A DNA stretch of 15,826 nt from assembly GCA_012800625.1 (NCBI GenBank), contig JAAZIY010000312.1, positions 1 to 15,826 of the forward strand. Reading direction: 5' to 3'. This DNA is from Lentisphaerota bacterium (GTDB lineage: Bacteria > Verrucomicrobiota > Lentisphaeria > Oligosphaerales > Oligosphaeraceae). A program made the position numbers and the translations under genes. Numbering within the stretch: the first letter of the stretch is position 1; every line of letters begins with the position of its first letter. Of the stretch, positions 1-6,505 are shown piece by piece. A model generated the notes under the pieces. It was not told the DNA's origin, searched no databases, and saw nothing but the letters and a program-made list of their open reading frames with translations.

Positions 1-581
1 CTGCCTTTTAGCGCATTGCCACTTTCATCGTTATCAGCCGAGTCTTCATCTTGGGCACAGAACTGCGCCACTGCCTCTATGCTTGCCACCGGAATATCTT
101 CATACCTGAGAATGAAAGTGAGATTGCTCTTGGACTTCAAGAGTTCTTCCCAGAGCGCATGAGATGGCAGCTTGGCGTATTCTTCTTTCTTATAAAAATT
201 CAAGACTGCGCCGATTTGCGGCGTCGCTTTCAGATTTTCCGGTAGATTTTTAATTTTCTCGATGAAGTTCGCTCTCTTTCGTTGGGCGGTCTCTGTATCC
301 TTGTCGCTGGCCAGTTCTCCTTTTCCTGATTGCCCCAGCACAAAGTCAACCGTATCCCAAAGGAGGAAAGGATATTTTTCAGACTTTGTGCCCGAACGTT
401 TAAACGAGCGCGGCACGGTCAGCAGCCTGCCGCGCCTCTGCTCGTCAAGCAGCTTGACTAAGTCTATGAAGCCGCCATCTTTTTCCAGTAGGATCATGTA
501 TTTGAACTCCCTGGCCTCCATGCCCGGCGGTGGTAGTTTGGCGGAGTTCTGATAATATTCATACAAGGCTCGAAGTATCAT
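1..581 (-). CDS. cas8c: Cas8c (Csd1), type I-C Cascade large subunit, 5' part only
   Basis: Cas8c is the large subunit of the type I-C Cascade complex and is needed for PAM recognition and target-DNA binding in the cytoplasm. I translated the minus strand from an ATG at 581-579; the frame stays open to the left edge, giving 193 codons of a protein that is normally about 550-650 residues. The N-terminus (MILRALYEYYQ...), the segment VPRSFKRSG (about residues 56-64) and FLLWDTVDFVLG (about 72-83) fit the Csd1 N-terminal pattern. The start overlaps the cas5 stop codon as ATGA. A ribosome-binding site AAGGAG lies 8 bases upstream, inside the end of cas5, so translation is probably coupled. It is third in a cas3-cas5-cas8c operon; cas7, cas4, cas1 and cas2 are expected beyond the left edge. 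The family call is from motif memory plus gene order. Confidence 0.9.
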   Translation of the reverse strand, partial: MILRALYEYYQNSAKLPPPGMEAREFKYMILLEKDGGFIDLVKLLDEQRRGRLLTVPRSFKRSGTKSEKYPFLLWDTVDFVLGQSGKGELASDKDTETAQRKRANFIEKIKNLPENLKATPQIGAVLNFYKKEEYAKLPSHALWEELLKSKSNLTFILRYEDIPVASIEAVAQFCAQDEDSADNDESGNALKG

Positions 582-1279
582 CGCAACAGCTCCTTGGAGT
601 CTATGGAGGGGACCTCAACAACACCGTTTTCCATTTTTGCCCGAAAAAACATTGCCGGCGGTGAGTTCAGATCGGCGGCAAAATCCATATCGTAAAGCAT
701 AATGCCAAAATCACGGTCATGCTCCGGCCCCAAGGCGGGGTGGCTGAGGGTATCTTCTGCAAGCATGTCATCATTAATGAAGGCGAAGCTGGCACTAAAT
801 TCCCGGCAACCCAAATACGGCGTGAAAAAACATTGTCCCTTGCCAGCTCTGCGCTCGAACATGGAGAAATATTTGCCTGGACTCTCCGGTCCTTCGACAT
901 TGGGATTGAAGCTACTGCGTTTTTCGGGGGGCAGGTATTCCATGTCCGCATAAAGCCGGTATGCTACATCCTTGAGGCATAAGGCGGCGCGCTGCTGGCG
1001 CCGCTCCTCGATACTCACAGGGTGACTCTTAGGGGAGGCCAAAGCTGCAACCTCATTGCGGCGCAGCGAGCAGAACTTGATTGGCTTGAGCACTTCAATT
1101 TTGCTGACATGCCATAGTATGGCCGGTTTCCAAAAAACGGCTGAAAAGATGGCTCTGGCGGCAGAGGGCGTAATAATGTCGTAGCTGACCCTTTCCACTT
1201 TCAATTCGGGGCGATTAAAGGCAGCGTAGTCACCCCAGACACGAAGACAAAAATTTTTGCGTGCTTTGTTTTCCACCAT
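578..1279 (-). CDS. cas5c: Cas5 of type I-C (Cas5c/Cas5d), pre-crRNA processing endoribonuclease
   Basis: In type I-C systems, which lack Cas6, Cas5 cuts pre-crRNA and stays in Cascade on the 5' handle of the crRNA. The 233-residue length is normal. Family segments are visible: LRVWGDYAAFNRPELKVERV (12-31), ITPSAARAIF (36-45), WKPAILW (50-56), LRRNEVA (72-78), ERRQQRAALCLKDVAYR (92-108), and GKYFSMFERR followed by KGQCF and PYLGCREF (135-161). By my unaided alignment the Bacillus halodurans Cas5d catalytic Tyr-Lys-His falls at F49, K136 and Y137, so only the lysine is kept. The ATG at 1279 sits only 3 bases after AAGGAG. The next codon, GTG, has a 6-base spacing and could be the real start. 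It follows cas3 after 15 bases and overlaps cas8c by 4 bases (ATGA), so the three genes form one transcript. Confidence 0.95.
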   Translation of the reverse strand: MVENKARKNFCLRVWGDYAAFNRPELKVERVSYDIITPSAARAIFSAVFWKPAILWHVSKIEVLKPIKFCSLRRNEVAALASPKSHPVSIEERRQQRAALCLKDVAYRLYADMEYLPPEKRSSFNPNVEGPESPGKYFSMFERRAGKGQCFFTPYLGCREFSASFAFINDDMLAEDTLSHPALGPEHDRDFGIMLYDMDFAADLNSPPAMFFRAKMENGVVEVPSIDSKELLR

Positions 1280-1294
1280 AAGCTCCTTGCAGTT

Positions 1295-3430
1295 CTAAAA
1301 CACATAAAAAGCGTTTTCCTCCGAGAGTCTAATCCCCTTTCTTTCCTCGTACAGTCCCGCGCTGGCCTGCACATCCAGTCCCTGAATGTTTTCTACACAG
1401 CCGCTGGCTCGCCAGACCTCCAGCTGGCGAATCGGCACATTCACCGTGTAGGCCTGCAATTTTCTCAGCAATGCGCGGTCAGGCCCGTTTTCCTTCAGCT
1501 CTCCAATCAAGTTCACCGAGTCTTCATACCACACAACCACCGGAGTTAAATAGCTGTTGTTGATCATGTTAAAATGTCTTGAATAAGTTTTGAAAGAAAA
1601 ATTGAAGCCTATAGGAAAGCAAGCTGAGTATTCTTTTTGTCCGAAGTTATTGTTTCTGGCATAATAGCTTGTAAAGTATTGCCTATACAGCTTTGGCGTC
1701 ATTTCCCAGACACCGTTTTGTGGAATGAATTCTTTGGCTATGTTCCATGCCGTCTGTAAAGTCGGAGGCGGTCTGCCCTCGCTGAACTCGAAAGTATAAA
1801 CCTTGCCTGGCAGTTTTGCCCTACCCTCACGATTGCATCTGCCTGCGGCTTGGGCTATCGAGTCTATGCCGGCCAACTCACGAAAAACCACTGGAAAGTC
1901 CAAGTCCACTCCGCACTCCACCAATGAGGTTGCCACAAGAACCAGGCGCTGCCCGCTTTTCAGGGCGAAAATCACCTCAGCAAGGCGTTTTTGACGGTCC
2001 GCTGGGCACATGTTTCCTGAGAGCATGACTTTTTCAGACGCAGTCAACTGCTCAAACAGCTTTTGACAATCCTTTTTATTGTTGACTATGCAAAGCGCCT
2101 GTGCTTGTTTATCCAATTCGGCGGCGATCTCGGCGACTTCTTTTTCCCCCAGGTGTGATATCTCAGTGCGGCGCAAAGATGCGGCCAGCTTATCTGGCTC
2201 GGCAATCAAGTCAGTGACTTGTGGCAGCCCTTCCAAGGTGAATAATGCGGATTGATGAATATTGCCTTCAAGGCAAGGAATAGTTGCCGAACACAGAACC
2301 AGGCTGCAGCCAAAATCGCGCACCAGACTGCGCAGAACCGTCATCAAAGCATGCAGATGCTCTCTGGGCAGCATCTGTGCCTCATCCAAAATGATTACAC
2401 TACCGCAGATATTGTGCAGCTTGCGCAGCCTCGAGGCCGAAGACTTCAGTAGCGACTCAAAAAACTGTACGTTAGTAGTTACTATTATCGGCATGTCCCA
2501 ATTTTCTGCGGCCAGCCGCCAAGTGGGGCGGTCTGCCAGTTCAAATGCCGAATGATGCTCCAAGACCCATTTTTCGCCAAATATTTTTTTGTAGCTTGCC
2601 GCGGTCTGCTCAATAATCGCATTATAGGGTATGGCCATGATAATACGATTAAGTTGATTTGCCCTGCGATGCCTCATAGCAAAGGCCATTGAGGTCAGGG
2701 TCTTGCCGCCGCCGGTAGGCACGTTAAGCGTATAAACCCCCGGCTTACCGTCCGCTTTCGTCAGAACCTCCTGCAGGATTTCCCGCCGAATTCGGTTGAC
2801 TGCGGTGGGAGCGGCTTCAGACTGCTTGCGAAGCATATAATCATCAAAGTCTCTTTCCAATTTTTCCCAGGGGGGATTTCGCAACAAAGCCTGGGGTTGC
2901 AGACCTCGTTCATGGGCCTCTGCGTCCAGGCGGTCTGCGTCAATCAGCGCGGAGGCCAGCATTCGTACCCAAAACGCAATTGATTCGGCGTTGTTTTTCC
3001 CCGGAGTGAATATTTTTATAATCTCATGCAACAGTCGTTCTTTAAGCTCTTCCTCCTGCGGCAGGCTGATAATATCGGCGTAGACTCTTTCCAGCTCACT
3101 TTCTTCCTGATCCCCCAGCTGATCCAGGTCGGCAGCCCAGTCTGGCAGACCGGCATGGTGGGATTTTATGGCATAAGCAAGCAATCTCCCCAGTTCGTCC
3201 TTGAGTTTCGACAAACAGAAAACGGCACTTTCAGGAGCATGGCTTGTTTTCGCTGCTTGCCCATTCAGATATAGCTGCCATTGAGCCTTGGCCTTGCCTA
3301 GGTCATGCAGCAAGCCGGCAATATAGCAAAATTCCGCTGAGTCGAACTTTTGCCCAAAAAACTTGGCTAAGTCCGCCACACGGTTCAAATGCTCGGCTAA
3401 ACTCTGTCCTGGCCTGGCATAATACGTCAT
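1295..3430 (-). CDS. cas3: Cas3, type I-C HD nuclease-helicase
   Basis: Cas3 is recruited by target-bound Cascade, unwinds the DNA 3'-5' using ATP and shreds it with its HD nuclease. The 711-residue protein has both halves. The N-terminal HD domain shows H14, H42-D43 in LLHDLGK, H64, H91-H92 in KSHHAG, and the later ALIDADRLDAE segment at 161-171. The superfamily 2 helicase shows Walker A TGGGKT (239-244), DEAQ (349-352), SAT (381-383), VATSLVECGVDLDFP (499-513) and motif VI QAAGRCNREG (527-536). All expected catalytic residues appear intact. The ATG at 3430 is preceded by GAGG with a spacing of about 5-6 bases. It is the first gene of the cas operon and lies behind an A/T-rich leader. It ends with TAG, and the frame then continues into cas5 (see findings). 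Length and motif order suit a Cas3 of a type I-C locus. Confidence 0.97.
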   Translation of the reverse strand: MTYYARPGQSLAEHLNRVADLAKFFGQKFDSAEFCYIAGLLHDLGKAKAQWQLYLNGQAAKTSHAPESAVFCLSKLKDELGRLLAYAIKSHHAGLPDWAADLDQLGDQEESELERVYADIISLPQEEELKERLLHEIIKIFTPGKNNAESIAFWVRMLASALIDADRLDAEAHERGLQPQALLRNPPWEKLERDFDDYMLRKQSEAAPTAVNRIRREILQEVLTKADGKPGVYTLNVPTGGGKTLTSMAFAMRHRRANQLNRIIMAIPYNAIIEQTAASYKKIFGEKWVLEHHSAFELADRPTWRLAAENWDMPIIVTTNVQFFESLLKSSASRLRKLHNICGSVIILDEAQMLPREHLHALMTVLRSLVRDFGCSLVLCSATIPCLEGNIHQSALFTLEGLPQVTDLIAEPDKLAASLRRTEISHLGEKEVAEIAAELDKQAQALCIVNNKKDCQKLFEQLTASEKVMLSGNMCPADRQKRLAEVIFALKSGQRLVLVATSLVECGVDLDFPVVFRELAGIDSIAQAAGRCNREGRAKLPGKVYTFEFSEGRPPPTLQTAWNIAKEFIPQNGVWEMTPKLYRQYFTSYYARNNNFGQKEYSACFPIGFNFSFKTYSRHFNMINNSYLTPVVVWYEDSVNLIGELKENGPDRALLRKLQAYTVNVPIRQLEVWRASGCVENIQGLDVQASAGLYEERKGIRLSEENAFYVF

Positions 3431-3546
3431 TATATCCTCGCAGCTTGAAAATACGCATACACACCGAATATAAGCTATATTTATTTTTTTTCCTTTGAAA
3501 GCCTGAGATTTAAATTAAAACGCCGGATTTAAACTGAGCCTGACAC
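3431..3546 (-). promoter_or_regulatory. A/T-rich leader upstream of cas3, probable cas operon promoter region
   Basis: This 116-base spacer between the cas3 start and the tRNA terminator is much richer in A/T than its surroundings. It holds a run of Ts on the plus strand near 3484-3492 and the sequence GATTTAAA twice (near 3507 and 3525). Reading the minus strand, TATATT at 3472-3467 is a reasonable -10 element placed about 37 bases before the cas3 ATG, but I see no convincing -35 box at 16-18 bases. The strong terminator at 3547-3582 isolates this region from the tRNA gene, so the operon needs its own promoter here. The exact promoter is inference. Confidence 0.35.
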
Positions 3547-3582
3547 AAAAAAAACCCGCTTGGCTAAAATTAGTCAAGCGGG
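3547..3582 (-). terminator. Rho-independent terminator of the tRNA-Arg gene
   Basis: Read on the minus strand, CCCGCTTG pairs with CAAGCGGG (8 bp). The stem extends over one A-G mismatch into CTAA/TTAG around a short TT-rich loop, and the 3' arm is followed directly by eight Ts (3554-3547). This is a textbook intrinsic terminator. It starts about 8 bases after the tRNA CCA end and points away from it, so it ends the tRNA transcript before the cas operon. Confidence 0.93.
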
Positions 3583-3590
3583 CTTTGCAA

Positions 3591-3667
<77 letters not shown>

Positions 3668-3683
3668 AGTGTTTGTAACAAAT

Positions 3684-3713
3684 ATACTATGGCGCAAAAA
3701 CGCGCTTTTTCAA
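3684..3713 (-). promoter_or_regulatory. Probable sigma-70-type promoter of the tRNA-Arg gene
   Basis: On the minus strand TTGAAA (3713-3708) and TAGTAT (3689-3684) are separated by 18 bases, which fits -35 and -10 boxes. Transcription would start about 10 bases before the mature tRNA 5' end at 3667. The overlapping TATATT is an alternative -10 box but would give a poor spacing of 21. The spacer contains a small GC-rich inverted repeat (GCGC-AAAAA-CGCGC on the plus strand). Confidence 0.5.
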
Positions 3714-3755
3714 GTGCGCGGCGGCAAAAGGTCACTGCAGCGCAGTACCATATGT

Positions 3756-3774
3756 GGCGCCCCTATAGGGCGCC
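3756..3774. repeat. GC-rich perfect inverted repeat between recD2 and tRNA-Arg
   Basis: GGCGCCC and GGGCGCC form a perfect 7-bp stem around the loop CTATA. It lies downstream of the recD2 reading frame and upstream of the tRNA promoter. There is no T run on either side, so it is not a classical intrinsic terminator, though it could slow transcription or protect a 3' end. The function is unknown. Confidence 0.5.
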
Positions 3775-3818
3775 GGAAAGACCACTTGACTGTAATGCCC
3801 CTTTCAGGCGAAGACGAC

Positions 3819-3838
3819 TTGGTGTGTCTTAGTGTCCA
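3819..3838 (-). repeat. Short copy of the dispersed CAC-nAAG repeat
   Basis: Read on the minus strand this is GGACACTAAGACACACCAA, built from the same ACACTAAG/ACACNAAG units as the longer elements at 6309-6412 and 15727-15826. It is the smallest copy in the window and sits between recD2 and the tRNA gene. Confidence 0.6.
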
Positions 3839-3899
3839 AATTCCTGTCAGGCACCCTTTTTGGATGGGTTCTAAATTAACGCAATAGGCAGCCGGCCTG

Positions 3900-4250
3900 T
3901 CAGCGCCAGTCGCGGATTCTTTTTTCAAGCAGGGATATTCTTTGCTGCGGGGTATTATTGGCGATGGCGATCTCCAGCGCCTTGCGTGAACCAATCAGGA
4001 TAAGCAGCTTCTTGGCTCGGGTCATGCCGGTGTAAAGCAGGTTTCTTTGCAGCATGACGTAATGTTGCGTAAGCACTGGCATGACCACCACCGGGAACTC
4101 GCTGCCCTGCGATTTGTGCACCGTGCTGGCGTAGGCCAGAAAAAGCTGCTCGGCCTCGTGGTTTTGATACTCTACCTCGGCATGCTCGTAGAGCACCGAA
4201 AAGCTCTCGCTACCCATGCGGCTAATGCGCCCCATCTCGCCGTTGAACAC
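3900..4250 (-). pseudogene. recD2: C-terminal helicase fragment of RecD2, beyond the in-frame TAG
   Basis: This frame continues directly from the upstream RecD2 frame after a single TAG codon (4253-4251) and runs 116 more codons to TGA. It begins VFNGEMGRI, which in intact RecD2 proteins follows NNYDK plus one residue. It carries the helicase motifs STVHKSQGSEF (about fragment residues 42-52) and LLYTGMTRAKK (71-81), which are essential for nucleotide hydrolysis coupling in superfamily 1B helicases. The first codon is GTG without a ribosome-binding site in front of it, so independent translation is unlikely. Read together with the upstream part it completes a 752-residue protein, the normal size for RecD2. 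It is either a dead remnant, a readthrough product, or the result of a base-call error. Confidence 0.85.
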
Positions 4251-4253
4251 CTA
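4251..4253 (-). other. In-frame amber (TAG) codon interrupting recD2
   Basis: The minus strand reads AAC TAT GAT AAA TAG GTG TTC AAC GGC. The frame is unchanged on both sides and homology continues without a gap, so this is one nonsense codon and not a frameshift. In related proteins this position is usually an acidic residue (NNYDK-D/E-VFNGD); GAG to TAG is one base change. Confidence 0.9.
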
Positions 4254-6158
4254 TTTATCATAGTTATTGGCGGTCTGCATTACCTTGTCGCCAAGGCGAA
4301 ACAAGTGATTGCCCAGCCTCAGCTCGGGCTTCTCGGCGGGATCGGGCGGATTAAGCTTCTCCTGCAACAGCGTGTTCAAGGCTAGAACCCCGGCGGCTCC
4401 CTTGCGCATGGGCGAAAGCACCTGCATGTCGCGCATGGCGTCGTAGCCAAAGCTACGTGGAATACGTTCACTCAGCAATAGGCAGATCAGTTCGGCCACC
4501 TTCTGAGGATCGTCCTGCTCGATCCAGTAAAAGTCGCCGAGCAAGTCTCCTGCCGGGCTGCGCAGGTCCAGGCTTTGGCCGCGATTCACGGCGTGCGCAT
4601 TCAAAATGATGCGGCTGCCCTGCTTCTGACGGTAGATTTCCGTAAGGAAAGTCACCGGTATGCGCCCGCAATTGATCAGGTCTTTGAGCACGCTGCCTGG
4701 CCCCACCGAGGGCAGCTGATCCTTGTCGCCGACCAGCACCAGCCTGGTGCCCGGGCGCAAAGCCCGGAACAGACTACAGGCCAGGTTCACGTCAAGCATG
4801 GAGACCTCGTCGACAATGAGCAGCTGACAGTCCAGCTTGTTTTCCTCGCCGTAGTAGAAAGCCCGTTTTGCCGGCTCCCACTTCAGCAGCCTATGTATGG
4901 TTGTGGCTTCGGTATTGCTTGCCTCGCTCATGCGCTTGGCGGCTCTGCCGGTGGGCGCAGCCAGGCTGGTTTTCAGGCCCAACAGCCTGGCGGCCTGCAC
5001 CAGACTGGAGACCACCGTGGTTTTGCCTACGCCTGGCCCGCCGGTAATGATCGAGCAGCCGTAGTACAAGGCCCAATGCAGGGCCTGCTGTTGCTCGCGG
5101 TTCAGGCGCATATTTTGCAGCGACATGCGCTCCCAGGGCACCTGCAACTGTGGCAGCGGTGCTGCCAGCAAGAGGCGCAGAGACTCGGACAGCTCTACTT
5201 CGGCCTGCAAAAGCCGTCGCAGATAGATAAAGGGCGAGAGCAGGTTCGGGTCTGGCACATTTAGCTCTGCCAGCTTATTTTCATCCAGAGCGGTCTGCAA
5301 TCCCTTGGCCACTGCCTCGTCGGGGGCGCGCAGCATTCGGGCGGCCTCCTTCAGCAAGAGAGCGCGCGGGTAGCAGACATTTCCGCGCGCCGCCAGCTCT
5401 CCCAGGGTATACACCACTCCGGCGCTCAGGCGTAGCGGGCTTTCTTTTTCTATGCCCATTTCGCCGGCGATGCGGTCGGCGCTCAGAAAGCCTATGCCGT
5501 CTATGTCCGAGGCCAGTCTATAGGGGTTTTGCTGCAGCACGGCGACGGCGGCATTTTCGCCATAGAAGCTAATAATTTTTCTGGCATATGCCGGGCTTAT
5601 TCCCAGTCCTTGCAGGAAGATCATGTTCTGTCTTTGCTGGCTTTGCTCCTGCCAGGCCTGGCGTATGTCGGCGATGCGTTTTTCACCTATGCCGGGCACC
5701 TCGGCCAGGCGTGACGAATAATTGTCCAGTATCTTCAGGGTTTCAGCACCGAATGTTTTAACGATGCGCTTGGCATAGACCTTGCCAATGCCTGGCAGTA
5801 CTCCCGATGCCAGATAGCGCATAATACCCTGTTCGCTAGTAGGCAGCACTGCCTGGCAGCTCTGCACCTGGAACTGCCTGCCATGCTCGGGGTGCAGCTC
5901 CCAGCGTCCCTGCGCTTCGACCTCTTGGCCCTCCTGCAGACCGCCCAATATGCCGGTCATGGTAAACTGCGGCGGTGAGGAGCCTAGGCCGCGCATCCTG
6001 AGCACGGCGTAGGAGTTTTGCTCGTTGGCATAGACTACGCGCAAGACCTCGCCTCTGACCTGCGCATCGATGGGCAGGCTGCCTGGACGCTCATGAAGCT
6101 CCAGGGCCTCGTCGTCATCAGCCAGGAAAAAGTCATTGTAGTAGTCAGCTTCACTCAT
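4251..6158 (-). CDS. recD2: RecD2-like DNA helicase, N-terminal 635 residues (truncated by TAG)
   Basis: RecD2 is a 5'-3' superfamily 1B DNA helicase found without RecBC in many bacteria and linked to DNA repair and replication-fork handling. The readable part has an N-terminal OB-like region (about 30-105) and helix-hairpin-helix repeats (VLPGIGKVYAK near 120; VPGIGEKRI near 154; a further segment at 187-232). The RecA-like core has Walker A GGPGVGKT (373-380), APTGRAAKR (401-409), Walker B DEVSML (450-455), VGDKDQLPSVGPG (476-488) and TEIYRQ (506-511). It ends at NNYDK just before TAG, so motifs V and VI are missing from the primary product and the truncated protein should be inactive as a helicase. 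The ATG at 6158 has no clear ribosome-binding site. It is not obviously part of an operon: a 347-base spacer precedes it. Confidence 0.9.
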   Translation of the reverse strand: MSEADYYNDFFLADDDEALELHERPGSLPIDAQVRGEVLRVVYANEQNSYAVLRMRGLGSSPPQFTMTGILGGLQEGQEVEAQGRWELHPEHGRQFQVQSCQAVLPTSEQGIMRYLASGVLPGIGKVYAKRIVKTFGAETLKILDNYSSRLAEVPGIGEKRIADIRQAWQEQSQQRQNMIFLQGLGISPAYARKIISFYGENAAVAVLQQNPYRLASDIDGIGFLSADRIAGEMGIEKESPLRLSAGVVYTLGELAARGNVCYPRALLLKEAARMLRAPDEAVAKGLQTALDENKLAELNVPDPNLLSPFIYLRRLLQAEVELSESLRLLLAAPLPQLQVPWERMSLQNMRLNREQQQALHWALYYGCSIITGGPGVGKTTVVSSLVQAARLLGLKTSLAAPTGRAAKRMSEASNTEATTIHRLLKWEPAKRAFYYGEENKLDCQLLIVDEVSMLDVNLACSLFRALRPGTRLVLVGDKDQLPSVGPGSVLKDLINCGRIPVTFLTEIYRQKQGSRIILNAHAVNRGQSLDLRSPAGDLLGDFYWIEQDDPQKVAELICLLLSERIPRSFGYDAMRDMQVLSPMRKGAAGVLALNTLLQEKLNPPDPAEKPELRLGNHLFRLGDKVMQTANNYDK

Positions 6159-6308
6159 GAGTTTGTTCTGGGCAGGGCCAAAAAATTGTCACAGACTAGC
6201 GGACACTGACGCTGTACACCAGTCAGCATCCGGCTTAATATAGTCGCCTGGCAAAACTTGGGCAGAAAACAAGCCCGAATTCCCAAAGAATAGGCGTATT
6301 TTGACCCT

Positions 6309-6412
6309 GTCCAAAAAGCTCTTGAACCACAAAGGCACACGAAGGCGGAGGACATAAAGGGACACAAAGAGACACGAAGGGCTTATGTGGCGCCTGCATC
6401 GCCGCATAAGCC
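6309..6412 (+). repeat. Composite dispersed element: CAC-nAAGG units plus terminal hairpin (full copy)
   Basis: The element starts GTCCAAAAAG, continues through TTGAACCACAAAGG and a string of ACACGAAGG / ACATAAAGGG / ACACAAAGAG units, and ends in a strong hairpin (6380-6412). A closely matching copy lies at 15727-15826 with the same order of blocks, including the GGAGGACA segment and the start of the hairpin. Shorter relatives occur at 3819, 8138, 12080 and 13884. No coding potential is convincing. It may be a REP/MITE-like non-autonomous element, but no transposase is present in the window and target-site duplication is not evident. Confidence 0.85.
6380..6412 (+). repeat. 13-bp hairpin at the end of the composite element
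   Basis: GGCTTATGTGGCG (6380-6392) and CGCCGCATAAGCC (6400-6412) pair over 13 positions around the loop CCTGCAT; the only imperfect pair is a T-G that would be a wobble in RNA. The same left arm (with GCGGCG) recurs at 15808-15820. No T run follows, so it is not an intrinsic terminator. Confidence 0.9.
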
Positions 6413-6418
6413 GCTTGC

Positions 6419-6458
6419 CCGTTTTGATTGGTGGGAAAAAGGGAGCCGGACAAAACGG
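6419..6458. repeat. Inverted repeat CCGTTTTG...CAAAACGG
   Basis: A perfect 8-base inverted repeat with a 24-base interior (6427-6450). It lies just beyond the composite element and before the 3' end of the zinc-ribbon gene. Its role is unknown; it could be a weak stem-loop in the 3' region of the minus-strand transcript. Confidence 0.4.
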
Positions 6459-6505
6459 AAAATCGATAAAATTGTATAAAAACGCAGGTTTTGGGGCGAA
6501 ATATA

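Larger units (their letters stand above)
6159..6505. other. 347-base spacer between the zinc-ribbon gene and recD2
   Basis: I find no supportable gene here; the reading frames that cross it consist of repeat sequence. It contains the composite repeat with terminal hairpin (6309-6412) and a second, unrelated inverted repeat (6419-6458). Toward 6460-6505 the sequence becomes A/T-rich. GCAGG at the end of the zinc-ribbon gene can pair with CCTGC, followed by GTTTTTAT on the minus strand, but the loop is long, so a terminator there is only a guess. TATATT near 6237-6242 (minus strand) could be a -10 box for recD2, without a good -35 box. Confidence 0.6.

Noticed and set aside
3756..3774. The GC-rich hairpin as a recD2 terminator
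   Set aside because: It has no T tract on the minus-strand 3' side and lies over 120 bases past the reading frame; it is kept only as an inverted repeat.
4240..4262. A frameshift as the cause of the recD2 split
   Set aside because: The reading frame is the same on both sides of TAG, and conserved residues continue without a gap, so only a nonsense codon is present.
6316..6380. Tandem CACGAAGG-like units as a possible CRISPR array
   Set aside because: The units are only 8-11 bases, contiguous and degenerate, with no constant-length unique spacers. The same family occurs scattered in many spacers.
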